24,776 nt of DNA from JAYZDP01 sp036337765 (GCA_036337765.1 JAYZDP010000072.1:1-24776); one strand, 5' to 3'; positions 1 through 8,290 are shown, counted from the stretch's first letter. Numbers and translations are program-made. The notes: generated by a model from the letters alone, not told the origin.

Positions 1-36
1 CTCGACGATTTCAACCGTCCGAGAAGGAGCTCTCTC

Positions 37-1131
37 ATGAAACGAGGCATCGACGTGCCGAACAGTCTGAAGCTCGCAATCGCGGGCTCCTTGATGGCCG
101 CCGTGATCCATGCAGGCGCTGAGAGCGAGATCCCGAGAACGCCCAGCGGCCGCCCGGACCTCAGCGGGACCTACGACATCGCCACGCTGACGCCGCTGCA
201 ACGGCCGGAAGAGTTCGGCGAGAACCTGTACATGACCCCCGAGCAGGCCGACGAGATCGTCCAGAGCCAGCTCCAGGACGTCGCTGACAAGGCGAAGCCC
301 AGCGACGCGGATCGCGCGGCGCCGCCACCCGGCGGCGACGGTTCGCCGGGCGCCGCCGGCAATGTCGGCGGGTACAACGACTTCTGGATAGACCGGGGCG
401 ACTCGGTCGTGATCGTCGACGGCAAGTTCCGGACTTCGATCATCACCGACCCGCCCGACGGTCGTCAGCCCGCCATGACTGCGGAGGCCGTAGCCAGTCG
501 TTCGATCGTGGGCGACCAGCTGACCACCAACGAGGGCACGGCTTTCTGGTTGGAATGGGACCGTCCGGGGCCGTTCGACGACCCGGAGCGGCTCCTGGCC
601 TCCGATCGCTGCGTGGCGAGCTTCCGCTCGGCAGTGCCCTCGCTACCGTCGGTCTACAACAACCTGCAGCAGATCGTCCAGACGGACGACTACGTCATGA
701 TCCTCAACGAGATGGTGCACGACGCTCGGATCGTGCGACTCGCCGGCGACGGCCGCCGCCCGGAGCACCCATCTTCGGAGTTGAAGTTCTGGCTGGGTGA
801 TTCAATCGGATGGTGGGAGGGCGACACCCTGGTCGTGGACACCACGAACTTCAAGGGATACACCGGCTTCTCCAGCACCACGGAGACGCTGCACGTCGTC
901 GAGCGCTTCACCCGCAGAGACGCCGACACCCTGCACTACGCGTTCACGGTGGAGGATCCCTCGGCGTGGACCGGTTCCTGGAGCGGGGACTTCTTGTGGC
1001 CTGCACCGAGAACCCCGTTGGCGCGGGTGTACGAGTACGCCTGCCACGAGGGCAACTACGCCATCGGCAACATGCTGCGCGGCGCCCGCCTGCTGGAGGC
1101 GGAAACGCTGGCGCGGAGCAGCAGCGAGTAG
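37..1131 (+). CDS. Secreted protein of unknown function (RTPSGRPDLSG family), copy 1
   Basis: I do not recognise a characterised family. The ATG follows an AAGGAG Shine-Dalgarno (24-29) at 7 nt. Residues 1 to about 28 form a signal peptide (basic start, hydrophobic core, small residues near HAGA), so the mature protein is probably periplasmic or extracellular. Visible motifs include RTPSGRPDLSG near residue 34, NVGGYNDFWIDRG near 109, WLGDSIGWWEGDTLVV near 252 and a C-terminal YEYACHEGNYAIGNMLRGAR. The same motifs recur in the minus-strand gene at 14095-15198, which is a clear full-length paralogue. A conserved Cys sits mid-protein (DRC) and another in YACHEGNY; a disulfide is possible but unproven. 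An NTF2-like gene lies 88 nt downstream, and the paralogue also has one next to it. The ORF is certain; function is unknown. Confidence 0.9.
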   Translation: MKRGIDVPNSLKLAIAGSLMAAVIHAGAESEIPRTPSGRPDLSGTYDIATLTPLQRPEEFGENLYMTPEQADEIVQSQLQDVADKAKPSDADRAAPPPGGDGSPGAAGNVGGYNDFWIDRGDSVVIVDGKFRTSIITDPPDGRQPAMTAEAVASRSIVGDQLTTNEGTAFWLEWDRPGPFDDPERLLASDRCVASFRSAVPSLPSVYNNLQQIVQTDDYVMILNEMVHDARIVRLAGDGRRPEHPSSELKFWLGDSIGWWEGDTLVVDTTNFKGYTGFSSTTETLHVVERFTRRDADTLHYAFTVEDPSAWTGSWSGDFLWPAPRTPLARVYEYACHEGNYAIGNMLRGARLLEAETLARSSSE

Positions 1132-1219
1132 CGCTGTGCTGTTCACGAAGCGAACCGAGGGCCTAGTGGCACTCGCCTGAGGCAGTTCGCCGAGACTAAT
1201 TGGGTATTTGGAGGTCGTG

Positions 1220-1633
1220 ATGAGCAATCTTAGCCAGGCCAATATGTTCTTTGAAGCGTGCGAGACCGGCCAGGGATGGGACGGTTGTAAATCGTACTGT
1301 CATCCTGGGGCGTCGTTTTCCGCGCAAACGGGGGCCTTGTCTGACATAGACACGGTGCAGGGGTACGCCGAATGGATGAAGAACTTGTTGACGCCTATCC
1401 CGGATGGCCACTATGAATTGAAGTTCTTCGCAGAGGACCTGGAACGGAACTGCGTAGCGGCATTCGCCGTTTTTCACGGGACGCAGACCGGCCCGGGCGG
1501 ACCCGTTGAGCCAACCGGAAAATCGATAGCGGCTGACTATGTCTATGCGATGGAGTTTGAGGGAGATCGAATTCGGCACCTGACGAAGATCTGGAATGAC
1601 ACCGTCAGCCTGCAACAACTTGGCTGGGCGTGA
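1220..1633 (+). CDS. NTF2-like / SnoaL-like small protein
   Basis: A 137-residue cytosolic protein with the length and pattern of the NTF2/SnoaL alpha+beta cone fold: an N-terminal helix, a YCHPGASF-type strand turn near residue 26, and a terminal strand ending MEFEGDRIRHLTKIWND. Family members act as small-molecule isomerases, cyclases, hydratases or binding proteins; the substrate here cannot be told. I chose the ATG at 1220 because GGAGG (1210-1214) lies 5 nt upstream; an in-frame TTG at 1208 would place that signal inside the gene. The codon use is unlike the neighbours: no CTC leucine codon, several TTG and CTT, and visibly lower GC, which suggests recent acquisition. The next gene starts 9 nt after its stop. 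The fold is likely; the role is unknown. Confidence 0.82.
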   Translation: MSNLSQANMFFEACETGQGWDGCKSYCHPGASFSAQTGALSDIDTVQGYAEWMKNLLTPIPDGHYELKFFAEDLERNCVAAFAVFHGTQTGPGGPVEPTGKSIAADYVYAMEFEGDRIRHLTKIWNDTVSLQQLGWA

Positions 1634-1642
1634 GCGAGACGC

Positions 1643-2242
1643 ATGCGAGGACCGACTCGTTCTCTGGTGGCAACGGCCACACTCCTGCTGACCCCGCCAG
1701 TCAGCGCACAGCTTCCTGATCCGCGTCCGCTCGCGGTGCCCCGGATCCAACCGCTCGCGGCCCCCGATGTTGACGGTCCCCGACTGAATGTCACCGCCAC
1801 TATTGCCAACCACCCGCAGCTGGCAGAGTCCTGGCTGGGCTTTGCCCGCTATGTTCTCTCTGAGGAGAGCACGCTACCGGCACGCGAACGGGAGATCCTG
1901 ATTCTGCGTATCGGTTGGCTGTGTCAGTCCGAGTACGAGTGGGGGCAGCACGCTCGAATCGGTCGTCAGGTGGGTCTCACCGACGACGAGATCGTGCGCA
2001 TCACGAGGGGTGCCGAAGCGCCGGGTTGGACGGAACACGAGCGTGCGCTCCTGCGCGCCACCGACGAACTGCGCAGGGACGCCTTCATCCACGATGCGAC
2101 ATGGGCGAAGCTGGCGGAGACCTACTCGACGCAGCAGCTCATGGACGTGGTCTTCACGGTCGGCGAGTACAACCTCGTATCGATGGCCCTACGGACGTTT
2201 GGCGTCCAGCGCGAAGAGGGTGTTGAAGGGTTCCCCGACTAG
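1643..2242 (+). CDS. Carboxymuconolactone decarboxylase (CMD/AhpD-like) family protein, probably exported
   Basis: The 199-residue product carries a CMD-family core at about residues 50-190, with RILILRIGWL-type and EYEWGQHARIGRQVGL segments followed by TDDEI, a pattern typical of this all-helical family. C94 occupies the first position of the AhpD-type CxxC, but the second is Glu (C94-Q-S-E97), so thiol peroxidase chemistry as in AhpD is unlikely; H103 of the YEWGQH motif is kept. Unusually, residues 1-22 look like a Sec signal peptide ending VSA before Q23, implying a periplasmic location. The start has only a weak ribosome site, 9 nt after the NTF2-like gene, so the two are probably co-transcribed. 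A hydrolytic, decarboxylase or simple binding role are all possible. Family assignment is firm; activity is not. Confidence 0.85.
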   Translation: MRGPTRSLVATATLLLTPPVSAQLPDPRPLAVPRIQPLAAPDVDGPRLNVTATIANHPQLAESWLGFARYVLSEESTLPAREREILILRIGWLCQSEYEWGQHARIGRQVGLTDDEIVRITRGAEAPGWTEHERALLRATDELRRDAFIHDATWAKLAETYSTQQLMDVVFTVGEYNLVSMALRTFGVQREEGVEGFPD

Positions 2243-2260
2243 CGGAGAGTCTTCCGGCTA
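2240..2260. terminator. Inverted repeat spanning two convergent stop codons
   Basis: TAGC-GGA pairs with TCC-(G)-GCTA across a short loop, giving seven base pairs with one bulge. The repeat begins in the TAG of the CMD-like gene and ends in the TAG of the opposing lipocalin-like gene. There is no T tract. It could act as a weak bidirectional terminator or simply reflect compact packing. Confidence 0.4.
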
Positions 2261-2782
2261 CCAGTCCTTACACGGAGTCGGCCACTGCTTGCAGGGCGCC
2301 TCGCGCTCGGATCGGGTGTAGACGAGCGCCGCGGTGCGGTTGCCATCGGGCGTGGTCCAAGTAATGCGAATCGCGAGTCGACGGCCTTCGTCGTCTAGCG
2401 AGAGGATCTCTTCGAGGCGGCTGTGCGAGCTGTCGTCACGGCCTTCGGCCACGAGGCGGCGTTCGTCCCACCGCGACCTCATGGCCATGTCGCCGCCCGC
2501 CGGCAGAGGAGAGGTACTCGCGGCGCCGGGCCGATAGGTGCGCGCGTGGCTGGTGTTGACGTCGCTACCCACGATCACCGTACCGTTGCGAGCGTGTGTG
2601 ACGTAGAGCGTGGCTGGCACCCCGGCGCTCTTGCCGAGCCCGGCGTACGACCCGCCGGCGTCGATCTTCGAGGCACCGCGGTCGATCTTCCAGGTCCCCG
2701 ACAGATCGGGAGCCTGGGCCGACGCCAGTGGGATCGTGAAGGCGTAGCCGAGAAGGGCCCAGGCGTGGAGCCGACGCCTCAC
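2258..2782 (-). CDS. Secreted lipocalin-like protein of unknown function
   Basis: A 174-residue protein starting at GTG (2782). Residues 1-22 are a signal peptide ending ASA before Q23, and the mature protein begins with PDLSGTWKIDRGASK, the beta-strand opening common in secreted lipocalin-like and DUF-type barrel proteins. A basic, strand-rich middle section follows, including DERRLVAEGR and LAIRITWTTPDGN. Two Cys near the end (C164, C171) could form a disulfide. The start overlaps the stop of the upstream beta-propeller gene in a GTGA, so the two are translationally coupled and probably act in the same compartment. I cannot name a ligand or enzyme activity. Confidence 0.75.
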   Translation of the reverse strand: MRRRLHAWALLGYAFTIPLASAQAPDLSGTWKIDRGASKIDAGGSYAGLGKSAGVPATLYVTHARNGTVIVGSDVNTSHARTYRPGAASTSPLPAGGDMAMRSRWDERRLVAEGRDDSSHSRLEEILSLDDEGRRLAIRITWTTPDGNRTAALVYTRSEREAPCKQWPTPCKDW

Positions 2783-4101
2783 TCTGGCACTCCCAGATCC
2801 AGGGCGACGATGCGCTCCCGATCGCGCGCGAAAAGCGTCGTGCCGACCAGGGTCGGTGCTGTCCAGGAGCGCGTGTCGAAGAGATCGCTGCGCGCCAGGA
2901 CCTCGACCCCTGAGGGGGAGACACGGGTGAGCGCGAGCTCGCCGTCCTCGGTGAGAACCAAGAGCTTGCCGTCGGCGTAGACGAGCGTCGACTGCGCGAA
3001 ATCACGCTCCCGCCAAGGGCTCTCGCCGGTGATGACGTGGACCGCCGTGAGAAAGGCCGTCCCCGACTCGCCGTGCGTGCCGTACACCCAGTCGCCGATG
3101 CGCACCGCGTTGAGGAACTGGAACTTCGCGCGGGGCGTGAACCACAGCTCGTCGACGGTCGTTACCCCTCCGGCGCGCTGCGGGCGCACGGCACGGCTGC
3201 CCGCGCGGTACGCCGAGGAGAAGAAGAGGATCCCGTCGTCGCCCCACAGCGGCAGGCTGAAGTTGAAGTCGTTACCGGCGTCGTGGGCGTGGGCCCAGAG
3301 CACGTCACCGTCGCGCGGATCGAGACCCGCGATCAAGCTGCCGCCGAAGAACACCATCTGCTCTTCGCCGCCGACCTCGATCAGAATCGGCGATGCGCCC
3401 GAGACGAGGAAGTGCCCGCTTCTCCAGACCACCTCGCCGTCGCTCTGGCGGAAGGCCATGACCGCCTGCCCGGGCCCGCCGACGAAACACATCACGGTGT
3501 CTTCGTAGGCGATCGGGCTGCAGGCGTAGCCTGACTTCACGATCGGGCGCACCAGAAGCGGTGGCGCACCGAAGTCGGCGACCAGGTCGTGCGACCACAG
3601 CACCTCGCCCGTGACCTTGTCGAAGGCGTGCATCCGTTTGTTCGAGCCGATCGTGAACAGGCGATCGCCGGTCACGAGCGGGGTCGAGTGCGGACCGGTC
3701 CCGCGTGCGAAATCCTGGATCGGCGAGGGGTAGCGGTGCTCCCACAAGGTGCGCCCGCTCTGTGCGTCCATGGCGACGACGATCTCCTCGGAATCCCACG
3801 GGCCCTGCCTGCTGCGCGCGTCGCCGACCCGATACATCGTGAACAGCCGGCCGTCGTCGGCGACGATCGTGGAGTGGCCGTTGCCCAGCGGGCGATCCCA
3901 CGACCGCTGGGGACCCTGCGCCGGCCACGCCTCGGCGAGTCCCTTGGCATCGACCGTGAAGTCGCGGTTCGGCCCGCCCCACTGTGGCCAAGCACCCGGA
4001 GGCACCTCCTGGCCGAAGGCCGCCGCCTGGAGAACGACCAGCGAGCGAACCAGGAGAGCTGCGAAGAGGGGGAGCCTGCGGCGGGGGGCGGTGTCGCCCA
4101 T
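2779..4101 (-). CDS. Exported PQQ-binding-like beta-propeller repeat protein
   Basis: The frame is open from a GTG at 4269, but I place the start at the ATG at 4101 (440 residues). It directly precedes a signal peptide (residues 1 to about 30, hydrophobic LFAALLVRSLVVLQAAAFG), and the longer form would run into the divergent MaoC-like gene. The mature protein starts with AWPQWGGPNRDFT, the typical opening of quinoprotein-like eight-bladed propellers, and contains repeated blade strands such as VTGEVLWSHDL, DGEVVWRSGHF and RDGDVLWAHAHD, each with the alternating Gly-x-x-x-Trp docking pattern. Such proteins may be PQQ dehydrogenases, BamB-like scaffolds or sugar and polymer binders; no cytochrome domain or clear PQQ ligand set is visible, so a scaffold or binding role is as likely as catalysis. 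It is coupled to the downstream lipocalin-like gene by GTGA. Confidence 0.85.
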   Translation of the reverse strand: MGDTAPRRRLPLFAALLVRSLVVLQAAAFGQEVPPGAWPQWGGPNRDFTVDAKGLAEAWPAQGPQRSWDRPLGNGHSTIVADDGRLFTMYRVGDARSRQGPWDSEEIVVAMDAQSGRTLWEHRYPSPIQDFARGTGPHSTPLVTGDRLFTIGSNKRMHAFDKVTGEVLWSHDLVADFGAPPLLVRPIVKSGYACSPIAYEDTVMCFVGGPGQAVMAFRQSDGEVVWRSGHFLVSGASPILIEVGGEEQMVFFGGSLIAGLDPRDGDVLWAHAHDAGNDFNFSLPLWGDDGILFFSSAYRAGSRAVRPQRAGGVTTVDELWFTPRAKFQFLNAVRIGDWVYGTHGESGTAFLTAVHVITGESPWRERDFAQSTLVYADGKLLVLTEDGELALTRVSPSGVEVLARSDLFDTRSWTAPTLVGTTLFARDRERIVALDLGVPE

Positions 4102-4183
4102 CGACCGCTGCAACCGTTCTCGCACCGCTTGCCACGCTAGCACTGCCTCACGAGCTCGCGCCGTGTTGCCGTTCAGTGCCTGC

Positions 4184-4189
4184 GATAAT
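4184..4189 (+). promoter_or_regulatory. Candidate extended -10 element
   Basis: TGC-GATAAT is an extended -10-like sequence about 45 nt upstream of the MaoC-like gene, in the 132-nt divergent gap between it and the beta-propeller gene. No good -35 sits at 16-18 nt. AT-rich hexamers are rare in this sequence, which is the main support. Confidence 0.3.
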
Positions 4190-4233
4190 GTCCCGGCCCC
4201 CACACCCTCCCCCGGGCACTTTCCGGAGCGATG

Positions 4234-5067
4234 ATGCAGCGATCCCCTAGCGACGACCTGGTGCAGCACTCACAACTCGCGTTCAACTATGCGAGCGACT
4301 CGGAGAACCGCATGCACTCCGACGAGGGTGCGCAACCCTTCGGGTTTCGCGGTGGGCTGGTACCCGGCATCGCCGACTACGCGTTCTTCGTACCGCCGGT
4401 CGTGGCGGCCCTCGGCGATGACTGGCCACAGCGTGGTTGGATGGCGGTCAGGCTCTTGGCGCCGGTCTATGACGGCGATCGGGTCGTCGTGTCCGGCCGC
4501 GCGAAGCAAGGGTCCCCACCGAGCCTCGAGCTCGAGTTGCGCGGCGCGGACGGCACCGTCTGCGCGGAATGTTCAGCTGGCATCGATGGCGGGCCCGAGA
4601 TCTTCGAAGCGGACCTCGCTGCCGGTCCGCCACCGCCGCAGCCCGAAGATCGGCCGCCGGCGAGCCTAGACGAGTTGCCAGAGGGAACCCCCCTCGGCTC
4701 GCTCGAGGTAACGCTGGATCCGACCGCCCTGCGCGCGGCCTGGAGCGAGAACTTCGGCCCCGCCGGCGACTGGCCCGGCTCGGTCGACGCCCCGCATCCG
4801 GCCTTCTACCCGGAGCAGGGCAACCGCATCCTGACGAGCAATGTTGTGCTCGGACCGTGGATCCACACGGAGAGCCGCACCCGACATGTCGACGGAGTCC
4901 GCTGGGGGGAACGCCTCTCGGTGCGCGCGGCAGTGCGCGAAGCGTTCGAGAAGAACGGCCACGAACGGGTCCATCTCGACGTCGGCTTCTACGGCTCCGA
5001 CGGGCGCACCGTGGCGCTCTTGGACCACCGCGCCATCATTCGTCCGCGGCTGGCTGCGACCGCCTGA
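4234..5067 (+). CDS. MaoC-like double-hotdog dehydratase/thioesterase family protein
   Basis: The protein of about 277 residues has two hotdog halves. The N-half (about 10-130) holds the hydratase-2 type signature around residues 19-46: D22, N25, H28 in YASDSENRMHSDEGA, then GFRGGLVPG. Asp and His are the catalytic pair in R-specific enoyl-CoA hydratases. The C-half (about 150-275) ends in a second hotdog with PWIHTESRTRHVDGVRWGE. Fungal and animal MFE-2 hydratases and bacterial MaoC proteins have this layout, so CoA-thioester hydration or hydrolysis is the likely chemistry. Two ATGs are adjacent (4231 and 4234). GGAG at 4225-4228 is only 2 nt from the first but 5 nt from the second, favouring 4234. 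A hairpin follows the stop. The substrate is unknown. Confidence 0.82.
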   Translation: MQRSPSDDLVQHSQLAFNYASDSENRMHSDEGAQPFGFRGGLVPGIADYAFFVPPVVAALGDDWPQRGWMAVRLLAPVYDGDRVVVSGRAKQGSPPSLELELRGADGTVCAECSAGIDGGPEIFEADLAAGPPPPQPEDRPPASLDELPEGTPLGSLEVTLDPTALRAAWSENFGPAGDWPGSVDAPHPAFYPEQGNRILTSNVVLGPWIHTESRTRHVDGVRWGERLSVRAAVREAFEKNGHERVHLDVGFYGSDGRTVALLDHRAIIRPRLAATA

Positions 5068-5084
5068 GCCCGGGTCGGGATCAG

Positions 5085-5101
5085 GATCCGGCAGCCGGAT
5101 C
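5085..5101 (+). terminator. Hairpin downstream of the MaoC-like gene
   Basis: GATCCGG and CCGGATC form a perfect 7-bp stem around a CAG loop, beginning 17 nt after the stop at 5067. There is no T run, so it may be a weak or factor-assisted terminator, or it may protect the 3' end of the mRNA. Confidence 0.4.
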
Positions 5102-5270
5102 GAAGCTCACGTAGGGCTTGCGCAAGCTCTCGTCGGTACGCCAGCGCCCTGGCACACCCCCGGCTCCTCCGCTGTGACTCCGTGGAGAACGCGGTCGAGG
5201 TGATTCTAGACGAGGCCGATCGGCGAGGCGTCGCCCGCGCGCGGCGAGAGCTGGCCACTTCAGCTGGTCA

Positions 5271-5276
5271 TAGAAT
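5271..5276 (+). promoter_or_regulatory. Candidate -10 element for the secreted NIPSNAP gene
   Basis: TAGAAT lies 31 nt before the ATG at 5308, upstream of a good AGGA ribosome site (5297-5300). No convincing -35 is seen. It is plausible because the 240-nt gap to the previous gene needs a promoter. Confidence 0.3.
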
Positions 5277-5307
5277 GTCGACTACGTACTCAGGAAAGGA
5301 CTCCAGA

Positions 5308-5781
5308 ATGATGAGAGCACTCTTGCCCCTACTCGTCGGACTCGGTCTCGCCAGCGCAGCGGCGGCGCAGCGGCCGCCGCCGGCTCCCTGCGGTCCGAAA
5401 GCTGATCTTTCTGCGGAGCTGTCGAACAACGTGGCCGGCGACTCGCGCTGCTTCGAGATCAGGATGTATACGGTCGACAAGAGCCGCGTCGGCACCGGCG
5501 ACTTCGTCGGCGACATCGACATGCTGCACCAGCGCTTCCGGGAGCAGGAGGTCGCGATCTTCGAGAAGCATGGGGCCGAGATTCTCGGTGTGTTCCAGAG
5601 TCTCGACAATTCCGACACGCTGGTCTGGATGCTGGCCTATCGCAACCGGGCTCATCGGCAAGAGGTATGGAAGGGATTCCTCGAGGATCCCGCATGGAAA
5701 GCGCTCCTTGCGAAGTACAACACTCCGATCACGGCCGAAGTGTTCATGTTGAGCGCCAGCGACTACTCGGCGCTCAAGTAG
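5308..5781 (+). CDS. Secreted NIPSNAP-family protein
   Basis: A 157-residue protein from the ATG at 5308, preceded at 7 nt by GGAAAGGA; the frame is open further upstream, but without a ribosome site. Residues 1-20 form a signal peptide (LLPLLVGLGLASAAAA) before Q21. Residues about 48-152 match the NIPSNAP / dimeric alpha-beta barrel pattern: CFEIRMYTVD opening strand, a helix with LHQRFREQEVAIFEKHGAE, DTLVWMLAYRNRAHR, and a final YNTPITAEVFML strand. NIPSNAP proteins are usually cytosolic, so export is notable. C28 and C48 could pair in the periplasm. It lies 28 nt upstream of the DUF1592-family gene and is probably co-transcribed with it. The molecular role is unknown. Confidence 0.85.
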   Translation: MMRALLPLLVGLGLASAAAAQRPPPAPCGPKADLSAELSNNVAGDSRCFEIRMYTVDKSRVGTGDFVGDIDMLHQRFREQEVAIFEKHGAEILGVFQSLDNSDTLVWMLAYRNRAHRQEVWKGFLEDPAWKALLAKYNTPITAEVFMLSASDYSALK

Positions 5782-5809
5782 CTCGTTCACCCAAACGAGG
5801 CGCTAGCCA

Positions 5810-8290
5810 GTGGACCGCAGCCAAGCCTCCCAAAGCCGAAGCCTCATCTTCGGCGCCGTAGTGGTCGGCGGCTGGCTCACCGCGCCCCCGCTCTGGGGCC
5901 AGTCTTTCGAAGCCGAGATGAGCGCGCTGGTCGACAGCTCTTGCATTCGCTGCCACGACGCGAGCACGGTGACCCCGATCGACTTCTCACGGGTCGAGTT
6001 CGATCTCCAGAAACGCGAGACGTTCGGTACGTGGGAGAAGGTGTACGAGCGGATCCGCAAGGGCGAGATGCCGCCGGCCGATGCGCCGCAGCTCGACGCG
6101 GCGGCGAGAAACGCGGCACTTGCTTCGCTCGAGAGCGCGCTCACTCGGGCACACCAGGCCTCTCGCGGAGGGCAGCGCGCGCCGCTGCGCCGCCTCACCC
6201 GCCTCGAGTACGGCTACACCCTGCAGGACATTCTCGGCCTCGACGAGGCGGTCGCTACGAGCTTGGGCGAGCTGCTTCCGGAGGAGGCGGCGACCGTCAC
6301 GTTCGACACGGTAGCGGTGAACCAGGGGGTGTCGCCGCTTCACGTGCGCAGCTATCTGGACGTAGCAACGCGGGCTCTCGACGCGGCGCTCATGGTCGGC
6401 GAACGGCCGAAGCCGTCGACTTTCGAAATCGACTACTCGAAGTCTGAGCGGCTCTACCGCGTCAGTAGGGCAAAGGCGCTCGGCCAGGGCATGGTGAAGC
6501 AGCTGCCCGATGCGTATGTGATGTTTTTCGACTTCGGCTCCACCTACACTTTCCACAGCCAGACGGAGGGCTACCGGGTGCAGGAGCCGGGCCGATACCG
6601 GGTGACCGTGGACGCATACCCCTATCAGGCCGTATCGCCGGTCACGCTACGCGTGTACCGCGGGCGTATGGCCGGCGTGGCCGCAGTTTTCACCGAGCTA
6701 GCCGGCACGTTCGACCTTCTTGGCGAGACGCCACAGGCGGTGCAGGTCACTCCGTACTTGCAGCCCGGCGACCTCATCGCCCTTTCGGTCGCCGACCTCG
6801 ACTTTCCCGAGACCCACAACCACGAGGACTACGAGCCGAAGGTGCGATCGGACGGTTGGGGCGGCATGCACGACTATCCCGGCGAGGGCATCGCTGTTCG
6901 CTTCATGACCCTGGAGGGCCCGCTCACTTCCGATCTCTGGCCGCCCCAGCCGACGTGGGACCTTCTGGCCGGGATGGGCTTGGACGACAGTGGCGACCCG
7001 GTGCTGACCAAGCCGCCTTTCGATCACGTCGTCGACATCGTTCAGGCCTTCGCTCCGAAGGCGTTTCGGCGCCCGGTGTCGCAAGACGAAGTACACGCCT
7101 ATGCGAGCCTGGCCCGGCCTCTCCTCGACGAAGGCCAGTCCTTCCTCGACGCGGTCCGCGTCTCGCTGCGCGCTGTGCTGAGTGCTCCCTCGTTTCTCTT
7201 TCACTCGGCCGGAACCCCGGACAGCGACCTCGACGACTTCGGCTTCGCGACCCGACTCTCCTACTTCCTTTGGCGCAGCACGCCCGACGCTGAGCTCTTC
7301 GAGCTCGCGCGCAGAGGAAAGCTGGCCGACGGAGATGTGCAACGCCAACAGGTCGAGCGTATGCTCGACGACTCGAAGCACGAGCGCTTCATTTCAGACT
7401 TCGCTGGCCAGGCCTTCCGCCTGAACGAGATCCTGGCGACAACGCCTGACGGCACTCTCTATCCCGAGTACGACGGGTGGCTCGGCGAGGCCATGGTGCT
7501 CGAGACCAAGCTCTTCGTTGGCGAGCTGATCGGCCGGAACCTGGGCGTCGGCCAGCTCGTGGACTCCGACTTCACCTTCGTCAACCGGCAGCTGGCTGAG
7601 CACTACGGCATCCCGGGTGTTGCGGGCCAGCACATGCGTAAGGTGAAGCTGCCCGCCTCGAGCCCACGTGGTGGCCTCTTGACGCAGGCGAGTGTGCTCA
7701 AGGTGACGTCTAACGGTACGACCACCTCTCCGGTTCCACGCGGCAACTTCGTGCTCGCCAGCGTTCTCGGTACGCCGCCGCAGCCGCCTCCCGCCGGCGT
7801 GGAAGGCCTCGAGCCCGACACTCGCGGGGCCGTGACCATCCGCGAGCAGCTGAGCGCACACCGGTCCGAGGCCAGTTGCAACTCGTGCCACACGGTGATC
7901 GACCCGCCGGGTTTTGCGCTCGAGTCGTTCGATCCGATCGGCGGATTCCGGACCCGGTACCGAGTTTCGACCGCGAACGATAGTAAGAATGTCGGCTCCC
8001 TACTAGACGCGCCAACCCTGGGCCCTGTGGTCGACCCGAGCGGAGTCACTCCGCAGGGGCAGTTCTTCACCGGCATCGAGGACTACAAGCGCATCATGCT
8101 CGAGCGCGACCTCGACCAGGTCGCCCGCCACCTCGCTTCACAGTTCCTGGTGTTCGCGACCGGCGCCGAGATTGGCTTCGCCGACCGCAAGGAGGTTGAG
8201 AAGATCGTGGACCTCGGGCGCCCAGAGGGCCACCCGATGCGCGAGATGATCCACCGCGTGGTCCGAAGCGAGCTGTTTCGGAGCCGCTAG
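5810..8290 (+). CDS. DUF1587/DUF1592/DUF1588/DUF1585 planctomycete-type cytochrome c-like protein
   Basis: An 826-residue exported protein with a GTG start and ACGAGG 9 nt upstream. A signal or anchor segment spans about residues 10-30. Next comes a small c-type haem domain with CIRCH (C45, C48, H49) and a likely distal Met in KGEMPP (M87). DUF1587 follows at about 127-190 (RRLTRLEYGYTLQDILGL), then a beta-rich carbohydrate-binding-like insert at about 205-370. DUF1595 lies at about 403-465 (AFRRPVSQDEVHAYA), DUF1592 at about 475-590 (LSYFLWRSTPDAELF) and DUF1588 at about 583-712, holding a second haem-type CNSCH (C690, C693, H694) in front of TVIDPPGFALE. DUF1585 closes the protein. These proteins are abundant in Planctomycetes, Verrucomicrobia and some Proteobacteria, and are predicted electron-transfer or polysaccharide-processing exoproteins. 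The usual DUF1552 partner is not adjacent here. Confidence 0.93.
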   Translation: MDRSQASQSRSLIFGAVVVGGWLTAPPLWGQSFEAEMSALVDSSCIRCHDASTVTPIDFSRVEFDLQKRETFGTWEKVYERIRKGEMPPADAPQLDAAARNAALASLESALTRAHQASRGGQRAPLRRLTRLEYGYTLQDILGLDEAVATSLGELLPEEAATVTFDTVAVNQGVSPLHVRSYLDVATRALDAALMVGERPKPSTFEIDYSKSERLYRVSRAKALGQGMVKQLPDAYVMFFDFGSTYTFHSQTEGYRVQEPGRYRVTVDAYPYQAVSPVTLRVYRGRMAGVAAVFTELAGTFDLLGETPQAVQVTPYLQPGDLIALSVADLDFPETHNHEDYEPKVRSDGWGGMHDYPGEGIAVRFMTLEGPLTSDLWPPQPTWDLLAGMGLDDSGDPVLTKPPFDHVVDIVQAFAPKAFRRPVSQDEVHAYASLARPLLDEGQSFLDAVRVSLRAVLSAPSFLFHSAGTPDSDLDDFGFATRLSYFLWRSTPDAELFELARRGKLADGDVQRQQVERMLDDSKHERFISDFAGQAFRLNEILATTPDGTLYPEYDGWLGEAMVLETKLFVGELIGRNLGVGQLVDSDFTFVNRQLAEHYGIPGVAGQHMRKVKLPASSPRGGLLTQASVLKVTSNGTTTSPVPRGNFVLASVLGTPPQPPPAGVEGLEPDTRGAVTIREQLSAHRSEASCNSCHTVIDPPGFALESFDPIGGFRTRYRVSTANDSKNVGSLLDAPTLGPVVDPSGVTPQGQFFTGIEDYKRIMLERDLDQVARHLASQFLVFATGAEIGFADRKEVEKIVDLGRPEGHPMREMIHRVVRSELFRSR

